NCBI GenBank assembly: GCA_020850355.1 | Contig: JADZEX010000021.1 | Coordinates: forward strand, 62,001-126,000 | Reading direction: 5' to 3' | DNA: 64,000 nt | From: Fimbriimonadaceae bacterium | GTDB taxonomy: Bacteria; Armatimonadota; UBA10988 | Part shown: in pieces, positions 8,101-16,817 of the stretch | Position numbering within the stretch: the stretch's first letter is position 1 | How the letters are laid out: every line of letters begins with the position of its first letter | The notes under the pieces: model-generated | The model's input: only the letters and a program-made list of their open reading frames with translations | Told to the model about the DNA's origin: nothing | The model's database searches: none | Made by a program: the position numbers and the translations under genes

Positions 8101-11100
8101 CAGCAGCGACGGGCGGGCGTTGGGGCTGACGGCGCCGAACCTGGACGGGCAGATGCGCGCCGTCGCAGCGGCCTATCAGCGCGCCGAGGTCAGCCCGGCG
8201 ACGGTCGAGCTGGTCGAGGCCCACGGCACCGGGACGGCCGTCGGAGACCGCACCGAGGTCGAGGCCTTGAGCCGGGTCTACGAGGCGGCCGGGGCGGCCG
8301 TCGGGCAGGTGGCGATTGGTTCGGTGAAGTCCAACATCGGGCACACCAAGTGTACCGCGGGGCTGGCCAGTCTGATTAAGACGGCGCGCGCGCTGCACGA
8401 CCAGGTGCTGCCGCCGACGATTCACGTCGAGAAAGTGAACGGCAAGGCCGGATTCGGTCGCAACCCGTTCTACCCAATCCGCGAGGCGCGGCCGTGGCTG
8501 AACCGGATCCACGAACACCCGCGGCGGGCCGGGGTCAGCGCGTTCGGATTCGGTGGGACCAACTTCCACTGTGTGCTGGAAGAGTACCCCGCCAACCTGG
8601 CCCCAGCGCCGCGCTCGCTGCACGCTCGGAGCAGCGAGCTGCTGGTCTGGCAGGCGGCCAGCGTGGCGGCCTTGCGCGAGCAGATCGCGGCGCTGCGCGG
8701 CCACTGCGAGCAGCCCTTGCCGCATCTGCGGCTGCGCGACCTGGCTCGCAGCCTGACGGCCGCGCGGGGCACCGGGCCGGTCCGCCTGGCGTTGGTCGTG
8801 GCGCGGGTGGCCGACCTGCCGCGACAGCTCGACGCCGCGCTGGCCGCGCTTGACGGCCAGCCGCCAGCGGCTGGGGTCTACTACACGCCGCAGCCGCTGC
8901 TGACCGCCGGTGGCCTGGCGTTCCTGGTCCCCGGCCAGGGCTCCCAGCGGGTGCTGATGCTGGCCGAGCTGGCGATCCACTTCCCGACCGTGGCGCGAGT
9001 CCTGGAAGATGCCGACGTGGCGCTGCTGGAGCAGTTCCCGCAGGGCCTGTCGCGGCGGATCTACCCGCCGTCGAGTTACACGCCGGCCGAGCAGGCCGCG
9101 GCCGAGGCGGCGCTGCAGGCGACCAACGTGGCGCAACCCGCGCTCGGGGCCTGCGACACCGCGCTGCTGGCGCTGCTGCGGGAGTTCGGCCTGCAGCCCG
9201 ACATGGTGGCGGGCCACAGCTACGGCGAGTACGTCGCGCTCTACGCCGCCGGCTGCCTGTCGTTCGACGACCTGTTGCGGCTCAGCCAGGCACGGGGCCA
9301 GGCGGTGGTCGACACCGCCGGGCCGGCGGCCGGCGCGATGGCGGCGGTGCTGGCCGACGCGGCCACCACGGCGACCGCGGTGGCCGCGGTCGCGGGCCTC
9401 ACGCTGGCCAACCTGAACAGCCCGTTGCAGACCGTGATCGCTGGTTCGGAGGAGGCCCTGACCGCCGGGCTGGCCGCCTGCGCCGCGGCCGGGCTGAAGG
9501 CGAAGCGCTTGCCTGTGGCGGCCGCCTTCCACACCGCGCTGATGCAACCGGCGGCGGATCGCCTGGCGGCGGCGCTGACGGCCACACCTTTCGCGGCACC
9601 GCGGCTGCCAGTCTACAGCAACACCACGGCGGCGCCCTACGAGGGTGATCCGCGGCCGGCGCTGCGGCAGCACTTGACCTCGCCGGTGCGATTCGTCGAG
9701 CAAATCGAAGCAATCTGGCAAGCCGGCGCGCGAGCCTTCGTCGAGGTCGGCCCGGGCCGGGTGCTGACCGGCCTGGTCGGCCGGATCCTGGACGGCCGGC
9801 CGCACCTCGCCCTGCCCTCCGACGGGTCGCAGGGCGTCGATGCCTGGCACCAGTTGTTGGCCGCCCTCTGGGCGCACGGCGCCGAGCCTCGGCTGGAGCT
9901 GCTCTACGAGGGTCGCGACGCGGCCCTGCTGGACCTGTCCGACCTCGCTGCGGCGAGCGCCCCTGCGGCCTTGCCGCCGAGCACCTGGATGGTCAGCGGT
10001 GGGCGCAGCGTGCCGCTGGTGGCCCCGCCGAAGCCGAGCCCGGTGGCTGCCGCCCCCCGCCCGGCCGCGCCGCCCGCCGCCCCCGTGCCCCCGGCGCCGC
10101 TGGCTGCGCCGGCGGCGGCGCGATCGGCCCTGCTGCCGCTCAGTATGGCGGCCAGCGGCGACCCGGTGCTGGACCAGGTGCAGGCCGCGATGCGGCAGGC
10201 CTTGGAGCAGCAGCAACGCTTTGTCCAGGAGACCTTGGCGCAGCAGCAGCGGCTGCTGGAGGAGTACCTGCAGGCGCAGCAGGCGGTCCTGACGGCCTAC
10301 CTCGGCGGCCAGCCGGTGGCCCCCCCGCCCACCGTCGATGGCGCGGCGGCGATGCCGGCTGCGGTCCCGGCGCCGGCCGCGGCCGCGGCGGAGGAGCCAC
10401 CGGCGGTCGCCGCCGAGGCCCCGGCGGCGAGTGGGCCGTTGGACCTGACGGCGACCCTGCTGCGACTGGTGGCCGACCGCACCGGCTACCCGCCCGAGAT
10501 GCTGGACCTGAACGTCGACCTGGAAGCCGACCTGGGGATCGACTCGATCAAGCGCATCGAGATTCTCGGCGGCTTGCAGGACAGCCTGCCGGGCGAGGTG
10601 GCGGTGCGCATCGAGAGTGGTCTGGAAGACCTCGCGCAGCAGAAGACGCTGGCCCAGGTGATCGCCTGGATGGAAGCCCAGATGGCGACGCCGGCCGACC
10701 CGCCAGTGCCGCCGCCCGCGCCGGCCGCCGTGCCGGACGAGGCGGCCCGCGCCGCCGCCGCGGCGGTCTGCCGCCACGTGCTGCGGGCGGTGCCGACCCC
10801 CTTGAGGGGGACGCCGCGTGAGTTGACCGAGGGTCAGGTGGTCCTGTTGGCCGGCGAGCCGCAATGCCGCGAGGCGTTGGCCGAGCGGCTGCTGGCGGCC
10901 CGGCAGGTGCCGCGCCTGGTGACCTTGCCGGCCGACCGCGAGGAGGCCCAGGCGGCCCTCGCCAGCGCCCGTACGGCGGGCCCGGTGGGTGGTCTGGCGT
11001 GGCTCAGCGACCCGCAGGACGAACCCACGGCCGCGACGGTGCGGGGGCTCTTCTTGTTGGCCCAGGCGGCTGCCGCGGACCTCAGCAGCGCGGCGCACGA

Positions 11101-12238
11101 CGGCTTTGGTCTGCTGGCGGCGACGGCGATGGGCGGTGACAACGGCCTGACGGCGGCGGCGCGGCCCGGCGATGGGGCCGTCGGCGGGTTGGTCAAGGCG
11201 TTGGCCAAAGAGCTGCCGGCGGTGGTGGTGAAAGTGGTCGACCTGCCGCCAGGCGAGCCGCGCGAGCTGGCCGCGGCGCTGTGGCAGGAGCAACTGGCCG
11301 GCGATCCGCTGGTCGAGGTCGGCCTGGGGCCGGTCCGGACGGCGGTACACTGCGTGCCGCTGCCGGCCGACGGCGCGGGGCTGACCCTGGCGGCGCCGCA
11401 GGTGGTTCTGTTGACCGGCGGCGCGCGCGGGATCACCGCCGAGGTGGCGGACGGCCTGGCGGCGCGCGGCGTGACGGTGGTGCTGGTCGGCCGCACCCCG
11501 CGGCCGACGCCGCTGGAGAGCCCGGCGACGCGGGAGATCAACGACCAGGCGGTGCTGAAGCGGGCGTTGGGCGACCAGCTCCGCGCACAGGGCGAGGCCG
11601 CCGTGCCCGCCAAGATTGAGGCCGCCTACCGCAATCTGCAACGCGAGCGCGAAGTGCGGGCGACCTTGGACCGGCTCCGCGCGAGCGGCGCGACGGTGGC
11701 CTACGAAGCCTGCGACGTGACCAGCGGCGCGGAGTTCGCGGCCTTGCTGGAGCGGGTCCGCGCGACCCACGGCCGGCTCGACGGCGTGATCGCCGGGGCT
11801 GGCGTGATCCACGACAAGCGGCTGGCCGACAAGACTCTCGAGCAGTTCGCGGCGGTCTGGGAAGCCAAGGTGGTCGCGGCTGCGCACCTGCTGGCCGCGC
11901 TCCCGCCCGAGGGGCTGCCGTTCCTCTGCTTCTTCACCTCCGTCGCCGGCCGATTTGGCAATCTCGGTCAGACCGACTACGCCGCGGCCAACGAGTACCT
12001 CAGCAAACTGGCCCGCCGGCTGCAGGGGCAGTGGCCCGGGCGCGTGGTGGCGACGGCCTGGGGCCCGTGGGACGACGTCGGCATGGTGCATCCCGAGCTG
12101 CGCCGGCGGATGCGTGACCGCGGAGTGGTGCTGGTCCCGCCGGACCGCGGCCTGGCGCTGCTGCTCGACGAGTTGACCCACGGCGCGGGCGAGCCCGAGG
12201 TGGTGCTGGCCGCGCTGGGCGCGGGGACCGCATTGTGA
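5141..12238 (+). CDS. Iterative type I polyketide/fatty-acid synthase: ER-like x2, KS, AT, ACP, KR
   Basis: A 2365-residue megasynthase of the PfaA-related type. In order: a first, degenerate nitronate-monooxygenase/FabK-like TIM barrel (about residues 20-225, with GHECGGLGG); a second, complete one (about 335-600, PIVQGPMTRV and GRECGGHIG), the likely FMN enoyl reductase; ketosynthase (from about 693; Cys893, His1028, His1068); acyltransferase (GQGSQ, GHSYG with Ser1360); an Ala/Pro/Gln linker; one acyl carrier domain (GIDSIKRIE, Ser1802); and a ketoreductase (TGGARGI near 2091, Tyr2280). It lacks dehydratase and thioesterase domains; a dehydratase is supplied by the overlapping next gene. 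Inferred product: a reduced long acyl chain. ATG 5141 has no ribosome site; in-frame ATG 5177 is an alternative start. Confidence 0.9.
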   Translation: MINRQLGGIAGSMLETWALDVLVGGAPGIDDTAVVIAAGRAQAVGVLDLAGHTVVSATACLARLRAQATRWGVRRCAWSGPGLAALDLSGASLVLLAGDDPAALPAELDAARRIAALVLVEATSAAAVVAAPGAAGFVARGHECGGLGGDEAGFILLQRLLTLTEQPIWAAGVGLHSAAGAVAAGARGVLLDRQVGLCRESALPAAVRDVLLRADGGETTVLGAELGWPVRCYDRPGWQAVDELRRQAAELGAAGGSRADWLRAVAARVGWRPSEDLWLLGQEAGLAAPLAAVQQTVGGVVTACRAQVRESLRLARELQPLAAGAPLAQSHGTEFPIVQGPMTRVSDNAEFAAAVAAGGALPFLALALLPEQPARELLAATKAAVGERPWGVGILGFVPPELREVQLAAVRAAAPQVALIAGGRPTQAKELEAAGIPTYLHVPSPRLLERFLADGASRFIFEGRECGGHIGPRTSFVLWDQAVTTLLAALGDQPAERLHLLFAGGLHDARSAAAVAALAAPLAARGAKIGVQLGTAYLFTAEAVATGAVTVGFQQEAASCDQTAVLETSPGHAIRGAPTPAVGEFRARRRELEAAGQSPREVAAALERLNLGRLRIASKGLVRNPAQASDPAAPRYLELDAAAQRQQGLYMVGQLAALRGAVVPLRAVHQAIAAAGSVLPAEPPAVPVVVDPRRTAVAIVGMAALLPGADGVQRYWENVLARHDAVTEVPTERWDPAVFFDPEARRGGDHTYSKWGGFLDPHPFDPLRYGIPPRSLPTIEPVHLLALEVVRAALSDAGYAERPFARERTAVVFGAGGGSSDLSNAFGFRGMLRYWLNRRPGLPDADELLQALNEDLPQWCEDTFPGVLINVIAGRVANRFNFGGANFTVDAACASSLAAVDAAAKELQLGRCDVAIAGGADTTQDIFSYLLFSNSMVLSPRGRCRTFDESADGIAIAEGVAAVVLKRVEDAERDGDRIYAVIRGIAASSDGRALGLTAPNLDGQMRAVAAAYQRAEVSPATVELVEAHGTGTAVGDRTEVEALSRVYEAAGAAVGQVAIGSVKSNIGHTKCTAGLASLIKTARALHDQVLPPTIHVEKVNGKAGFGRNPFYPIREARPWLNRIHEHPRRAGVSAFGFGGTNFHCVLEEYPANLAPAPRSLHARSSELLVWQAASVAALREQIAALRGHCEQPLPHLRLRDLARSLTAARGTGPVRLALVVARVADLPRQLDAALAALDGQPPAAGVYYTPQPLLTAGGLAFLVPGQGSQRVLMLAELAIHFPTVARVLEDADVALLEQFPQGLSRRIYPPSSYTPAEQAAAEAALQATNVAQPALGACDTALLALLREFGLQPDMVAGHSYGEYVALYAAGCLSFDDLLRLSQARGQAVVDTAGPAAGAMAAVLADAATTATAVAAVAGLTLANLNSPLQTVIAGSEEALTAGLAACAAAGLKAKRLPVAAAFHTALMQPAADRLAAALTATPFAAPRLPVYSNTTAAPYEGDPRPALRQHLTSPVRFVEQIEAIWQAGARAFVEVGPGRVLTGLVGRILDGRPHLALPSDGSQGVDAWHQLLAALWAHGAEPRLELLYEGRDAALLDLSDLAAASAPAALPPSTWMVSGGRSVPLVAPPKPSPVAAAPRPAAPPAAPVPPAPLAAPAAARSALLPLSMAASGDPVLDQVQAAMRQALEQQQRFVQETLAQQQRLLEEYLQAQQAVLTAYLGGQPVAPPPTVDGAAAMPAAVPAPAAAAAEEPPAVAAEAPAASGPLDLTATLLRLVADRTGYPPEMLDLNVDLEADLGIDSIKRIEILGGLQDSLPGEVAVRIESGLEDLAQQKTLAQVIAWMEAQMATPADPPVPPPAPAAVPDEAARAAAAAVCRHVLRAVPTPLRGTPRELTEGQVVLLAGEPQCREALAERLLAARQVPRLVTLPADREEAQAALASARTAGPVGGLAWLSDPQDEPTAATVRGLFLLAQAAAADLSSAAHDGFGLLAATAMGGDNGLTAAARPGDGAVGGLVKALAKELPAVVVKVVDLPPGEPRELAAALWQEQLAGDPLVEVGLGPVRTAVHCVPLPADGAGLTLAAPQVVLLTGGARGITAEVADGLAARGVTVVLVGRTPRPTPLESPATREINDQAVLKRALGDQLRAQGEAAVPAKIEAAYRNLQREREVRATLDRLRASGATVAYEACDVTSGAEFAALLERVRATHGRLDGVIAGAGVIHDKRLADKTLEQFAAVWEAKVVAAAHLLAALPPEGLPFLCFFTSVAGRFGNLGQTDYAAANEYLSKLARRLQGQWPGRVVATAWGPWDDVGMVHPELRRRMRDRGVVLVPPDRGLALLLDELTHGAGEPEVVLAALGAGTAL

Positions 12239-15200
12239 CGAGCGGTTGGCCGACGCGGCTGCTGCTGCTCGAAGCGCCCACCCGCGCGGCCTTGCAGCAA
12301 CGGCTGGCCGAGCTGCACCGGCGTTTGCCCGACCCCGCTGCGCTGGCGGCGCAACTGCCGTTGCGGCCGACGCCAGGCAGTTGCCGCGCCGCGCTGGTGG
12401 TGGCCGACCAGGCCGCGCTGGGGCAGCGGCTGGAGCAGGCGCTGCAACTGCTGGCCAGCGCCCGGCCGCTGCGGGTGCATCTGCCGGGCATGCACCTGGC
12501 CGACCCCCCGCTGGCGCCGCCCGCGCGGCTGGCGGTGGTCTTTCCCGGCGATGGCTCGCCCTACCTGGGGATGACCAAAGACCTCGCCGCCGCTTTCCCC
12601 GAGGTGCGGCAGTGGTACTCCCGGGCCGACGAGGTGGCCATCGAGTTCGGGCGGCCGACCACCACCAGCGTGGTCTTCCCCGGCGAACTGCGCGGCGCCC
12701 GCGAGCGGCAGCGCGCCGAGCACCGGTTGCGCCGGTTGGAGAACTCCGGGGCCGCCGTGCTGGCCTGCAACCAGGGCCTCTACGAGCTCTTGCTGACCTT
12801 CGGTGTGCGGCCGCACGCGTTGATTGGGCACAGCCTCGGCGATTGGTCGGCGCTCGGCGCCAGCGGCATCACGAAGGTCGAGACCTTCTTGCGATCGGCC
12901 GAGCAGGCGCTGCTGCTGCCTGGCCATGTGACCAACGCCGGAGCCCGCATGGGCTTCGCCATCGCCACCCGTGAGGAGGTGGCGGAGGCCATCGCCGAGG
13001 TGGGCGGCGAGGTTTACATCGCGATGCACAACAGCCCCCGGCGAGTGGTGCTGGCCGGCGCCAAGGAGCCGGTGCGGCGGACGATGACGCTGCTGGCGCA
13101 GCGCGGCGTGCCGACCTACCGGCTGCCGTTCGTCCGCGCCGCCCACACGCCGCTCTCCGAGGCGATCTGCGCCCCGCTGCGCGAGGCCTTCGCGACCTGG
13201 GGCGGGGCGCTGCCGGACGTCGAGATCTGGAGCTGCACGACCGCGCAGCGGTACCCACGCGACCTCGCCGAGATCCGGCGGCTGGCGGTGGCGAACATCG
13301 TGCAGCCGGTGGAGTTCGCGGCGACCATCGAGCGGGCCTACGCCAGCGGCCTGCGGCTGTTCATCGAGTGCGGCGCCGGCGGCCAGCTCTGTGACTGCAT
13401 CAGCGACCTGCTCGGCACCCAGCCGCACGTGGCGGTGCCGCTCGACCAGCGCCAGCAGCACGGCGTGACGCTGCTGCAAAACGCCCTGGCGGCGCTGGCG
13501 ACCGAGGGGCTGGCGGTTGACCTGACCCGCTTCCAGGAGCGCTTGACCGCCTCGGCTGCAATCCACACCCCGGCCCGCAGCGACGCGGCGACGGCGGCGG
13601 TGCAGCGCTTCCTGGACGACTCCGCGGCGCTCTTCGCGCAGCACCAGGCCACCGTGCAGCAGGCCGTGGCCGCCGGACAGCGGGCGACGTCGCAGTTTCT
13701 GACGGCCCAACACGCCCTGGCCACCGCCTGGCTGGGGCAGCGCGAGGCGGCGGCTGGCGCCTCTGGAGAATCTCGCTTGAGCGGTTTTGTGGACGAAGTC
13801 TGCGAGCGCGGGCCGGACCTGGTTCGGGTCCGCTGCCGCCTCGACGCCGCGCGCCAGCCGTACTTGCGCGATCACTGTCTGGGTGGCTTCGCACCGCCGG
13901 TCGACGGGGCCTTGGGGCCGTTGCCGGTGGTCCCCCTGACCGTCAGCATCGAGCTGATGGCCGAAGCGGCGGCGCTGCTGTTCGCCGGGCAGCAGCTCGT
14001 CGCGGTGACCGAGGTGGTGGCGCGCCGACCGGTGGCGGCCGAGGAGTTCGACGAAGTCGAGATGGTCGCCGAGCGGACCACCGCGACGACTGCCCAGGTG
14101 CGGCTGTGCGGGCTGCTCGACGTGCCGGTGGTGCTTGCCGAGGGCAGTTTCGAGTTCGGGCAGCGGGCCACGCCGCCGGCCGATCCCGGCTGGCGCCCGA
14201 GCGACGCGCGGCCGCCGCAACTGACCGCGCCGGAGCTCTACCAGCAGCGCATCATGTTCCACGGCCCCTGTTTCCAGGGCGTTTGCGGCCTCGAAGCGGT
14301 CAGCGCCGCCGGGATCGTCGGCCGACTCCGTTCGCTGCCCCGCGAGATGCTGCTGGGCCGGCCGCTGGAGACGGTGCTCGACCCCGCGCTGCTCGACGCG
14401 ATGGGGCAGCTCTTCGGATACTGGCCCTACGAGCAGTTGGCCGAGAACCTGGTGGTCTTTCCGACCCACCTCGGCCGGCTGGAGGTCTACCGCGTGCCGC
14501 AGCCCGGCGACGAGGTCGAGGCGCAGGTGCAGGTCACCGACCTCTCGCTGAAGCGGCTGACCGGCGACATCAGCCTGGTCCGCGACGGCCAGGTCTGGCT
14601 GCGGGCCAGCGGCTGGCGTTTCTGGCGCTTCAACTGGCCGCTGGCGACGGTGCGGGCCACCCGTCACCCGGAGCGGGCCTGGTCCAGCGTCACTCTGCGC
14701 GAGGCGTGCGGCATCGACCTGCCTGGCGCAGTACTCTGGCAACCGAAGCCCCTGGAGCTGCTGGCCTTCCTGATCCGCGCCACCTTCAGCGCCCGCGAGC
14801 ACGACCGCTACCTGGCGTTGCCGGAGGCCAACCGTCGCCGCGAGCATTACTTCCTGGGTCGCGTCTGCGCCAAGGAGGCGATCCGGCGCTGGGCCGGTGA
14901 TCTGGACTTGCCGCCGGCTGCGCTCACCATTGCCGACCAGGAGTCCGGCCCACCGCTGGTCGAGGGTCCTGGCGTGGCGTTGCTGCCGGAGCGCCCGCGA
15001 GTCTCGATCGCCCACTCCGGCGGCTGCATTGCCGCCGTCGCCTCCACCGTGCCGGTCGGGCTCGATGTCGAGCGGATTGTGGCTCGCGACGAGAGCTTCC
15101 TGGACCTCAGCTTCAGCGCCGCGGAGCGCGCCCGGCTGGGCGATCCGACCCAGGTGACGCTGGCCTGGTGCGCCAAGGAAGCGGCCGCCAAGGCGGTTGG

Positions 15201-15351
15201 CAGCGGCCTGACCGACCCCCGGGCCTGGCAGGTCGGCCCGCTCGGCGAGACCACCATGGTGGTCTCGCCGGACGGCCAGACCTGGGCCGTGCGGCTGGCC
15301 ACGGCTCAGGGCTACGCGCTGGCCGTGGCGGGCGGCGGCGTGGTCGGTTAG
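12235..15351 (+). CDS. Synthase partner: AT, dehydratase, phosphopantetheinyl transferase
   Basis: A 1038-residue protein whose GTG start overlaps the TGA of the preceding synthase, so both are surely co-translated. Domains: an acyltransferase (GHSLGDW, Ser200; AAHTPLSE supplies the His), whose glutamine motif is GDGSP instead of GQGSQ; a linker; a polyketide-type dehydratase (RDHCLGG with His547, and LLDAMGQ with Asp721 and Gln725); and a C-terminal Sfp-type phosphopantetheinyl transferase (VSIAHSGG, GLDVERI with Asp944 and Glu946, WCAKEAAAKA with Glu982). The transferase would load the carrier domain of the partner. With that partner it provides every step of a reducing cycle. The second acyltransferase may offload, or select a different starter; this is inference. 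Confidence 0.9.
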   Translation: MTSGWPTRLLLLEAPTRAALQQRLAELHRRLPDPAALAAQLPLRPTPGSCRAALVVADQAALGQRLEQALQLLASARPLRVHLPGMHLADPPLAPPARLAVVFPGDGSPYLGMTKDLAAAFPEVRQWYSRADEVAIEFGRPTTTSVVFPGELRGARERQRAEHRLRRLENSGAAVLACNQGLYELLLTFGVRPHALIGHSLGDWSALGASGITKVETFLRSAEQALLLPGHVTNAGARMGFAIATREEVAEAIAEVGGEVYIAMHNSPRRVVLAGAKEPVRRTMTLLAQRGVPTYRLPFVRAAHTPLSEAICAPLREAFATWGGALPDVEIWSCTTAQRYPRDLAEIRRLAVANIVQPVEFAATIERAYASGLRLFIECGAGGQLCDCISDLLGTQPHVAVPLDQRQQHGVTLLQNALAALATEGLAVDLTRFQERLTASAAIHTPARSDAATAAVQRFLDDSAALFAQHQATVQQAVAAGQRATSQFLTAQHALATAWLGQREAAAGASGESRLSGFVDEVCERGPDLVRVRCRLDAARQPYLRDHCLGGFAPPVDGALGPLPVVPLTVSIELMAEAAALLFAGQQLVAVTEVVARRPVAAEEFDEVEMVAERTTATTAQVRLCGLLDVPVVLAEGSFEFGQRATPPADPGWRPSDARPPQLTAPELYQQRIMFHGPCFQGVCGLEAVSAAGIVGRLRSLPREMLLGRPLETVLDPALLDAMGQLFGYWPYEQLAENLVVFPTHLGRLEVYRVPQPGDEVEAQVQVTDLSLKRLTGDISLVRDGQVWLRASGWRFWRFNWPLATVRATRHPERAWSSVTLREACGIDLPGAVLWQPKPLELLAFLIRATFSAREHDRYLALPEANRRREHYFLGRVCAKEAIRRWAGDLDLPPAALTIADQESGPPLVEGPGVALLPERPRVSIAHSGGCIAAVASTVPVGLDVERIVARDESFLDLSFSAAERARLGDPTQVTLAWCAKEAAAKAVGSGLTDPRAWQVGPLGETTMVVSPDGQTWAVRLATAQGYALAVAGGGVVG

Positions 15352-15355
15352 GCGC

Positions 15356-16165
15356 TCAGAGCCACGCCGCGGCCACTTCGCGCGCGACGGTTGCGACGGC
15401 GCTGTGGGCCGCGGCGACCGGGCCGTCGTAGGCGGTCATCACCGTCAGGACCAGCGGGCGGCGGTCGGCTGGCAGCAAGATCGCCGTGTCGTGGTAGAGC
15501 CCGTCGATCCAGCCGGTCTTGTGGGCCACCGGCAGGTCGGCCGACAGGCCAGCCGGGATCCCCTCGTTGAACTCCTGCGCCAGCAGCAGCGCGCGCATCG
15601 TGCGGCAGGCGGCCGGCGAGACGGCCCGGTCGTCGGCGATCGCTGCCAGCAACGCGGTGAGGCCAGCGGCGCTGGCGCTGTTGTTGAGGCCGGCGGCGTA
15701 GGCGGCCTTGTCCTCCATGCCCCGCCGCACCACCACGTCGCCGATCCCGAGGGCGGCCAGGCGCGCGTTGACGGCCGCTGGCGTCAGGCGCTGCAGGAGC
15801 ACGTTCGTCGCCAGGTTGCCCGAGCGCGCGATCATCCGGTGGCACAGGTCGGCGACCGGGACGACCTGGCCGATCTGCTCGTACAGCGTCGGATCGCTGT
15901 CGTCGCCGGGCGCGGTGGCGTAGGGTTGCCCGTCGGCCAGGCTCGGGAAGGCGTTGGTCACCAGCAGGCCCGGCTCGGGCCGCAGCGTGCCGGCTTCCAC
16001 CTGGGCCAGGGCTTCCAGCAGCACGGCCACCTTGACCGTGCTGGCCGGATGCCACAGCCGGTCGCCGTGCCACGCGGCCCGGCGGTCGTGCTGCCGGTCA
16101 TCGACGGCGACGGCCAGTTCGCGCAGCGGCAAGCTGGCGGCGAGGCGCTGCAGCAGGCGGTGCAT
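15356..16165 (-). CDS. Class A beta-lactamase-like serine hydrolase, no signal peptide
   Basis: A 269-residue protein with the penicillin-recognising fold: STVK (Ser42, Lys45), SGN in ARSGNLATN where class A enzymes have SDN, and HKTGW as the KTG box. FNEG in the omega-loop region resembles family members. There is no export signal, unlike true secreted beta-lactamases, so a cytoplasmic or non-lactam substrate is possible. ATG 16165 has AGGGG seven bases upstream. It is the last gene of a leftward three-gene operon, ten bases after the preceding stop, and converges on the synthase operon with a four-base gap. Confidence 0.8.
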   Translation of the reverse strand: MHRLLQRLAASLPLRELAVAVDDRQHDRRAAWHGDRLWHPASTVKVAVLLEALAQVEAGTLRPEPGLLVTNAFPSLADGQPYATAPGDDSDPTLYEQIGQVVPVADLCHRMIARSGNLATNVLLQRLTPAAVNARLAALGIGDVVVRRGMEDKAAYAAGLNNSASAAGLTALLAAIADDRAVSPAACRTMRALLLAQEFNEGIPAGLSADLPVAHKTGWIDGLYHDTAILLPADRRPLVLTVMTAYDGPVAAAHSAVATVAREVAAAWL

Positions 16166-16175
16166 TGGCGGACCC

Positions 16176-16817
16176 CTAGAGCGGTGTCGGTGGTTCGGTG
16201 GGCAGGTCCTGCGCCCCGGCGATCTCGAACGGCAGGACCGGCAGCGTGGTCACCAGGGCCTTCGCCGGCTTGTCGCTGAGGTGGGCCAGCAGCCAGGTCA
16301 GGGCGGTCGCCGGGAAGCCCGAGCGGGTGTGCAACCAGGGCAGGAAGACCACCTCCTGCACCACCACGCCCAGATGGAACAGCCGGCGCCGCGGGTCGTT
16401 GACGACCAGGAACATGGCGATGTCGGCGAGTGGGATGGTCAGCCCGCTGGCGTCGGGCCGGCGCAGCGAGACTTCCTGGCGGCGATGGTCGATCACCGCA
16501 TAGAGGTGCGGCCGCTGCCGGGCCGGGAGGTCGCGCCGCAGGCCCTCGATCGCGGCCAGCAGCGCCAACGAGCCCGCGATCCCTAGTGCTGTCTGCCGGC
16601 CGGGACCCGCCGCCAGGGCGGCCCAGACCAGCAGCACGACGCCCAGCAGCGCGAACCGCGCGCGGCGCCGGAGCGCCAGGCGACGCCGTTGCGCGGTGTC
16701 GCCGGGGAGTTCGGTGAAGTGGACCCGCGAGCCGCGCAGCACCACGCCGCAGTGGGTCCAGGCGCCGTTGCGGAGGCCGTCGGGCAACTCCTCGATGCGC
16801 TGCCGCAAGTCGTTCAC
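16176..16817 (-). CDS. Unrecognised two-helix membrane protein
   Basis: A 213-residue protein of unknown function. A basic stretch (RRRLALRRRAR, about residues 44-55) leads into two hydrophobic helices (about 56-75 and 78-95); the C-terminal 115 residues are soluble with alternating strands (PHLYAVIDHRRQEVSLRR) and no metal or nucleotide motif. Start GTG 16817 has GGAGGAG upstream and overlaps the previous gene's TGA, so it is translationally coupled to the YbjN-like gene. The downstream neighbour is the beta-lactamase-like enzyme. Confidence 0.7.
   Translation of the reverse strand: MNDLRQRIEELPDGLRNGAWTHCGVVLRGSRVHFTELPGDTAQRRRLALRRRARFALLGVVLLVWAALAAGPGRQTALGIAGSLALLAAIEGLRRDLPARQRPHLYAVIDHRRQEVSLRRPDASGLTIPLADIAMFLVVNDPRRRLFHLGVVVQEVVFLPWLHTRSGFPATALTWLLAHLSDKPAKALVTTLPVLPFEIAGAQDLPTEPPTPL

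Noticed and set aside
5804-12181. A 2125-codon open frame antisense to the synthase
   Set aside because: The sense strand has every active-site residue of the named domains. The antisense product is Arg/Gln/Gly-rich shadow sequence.
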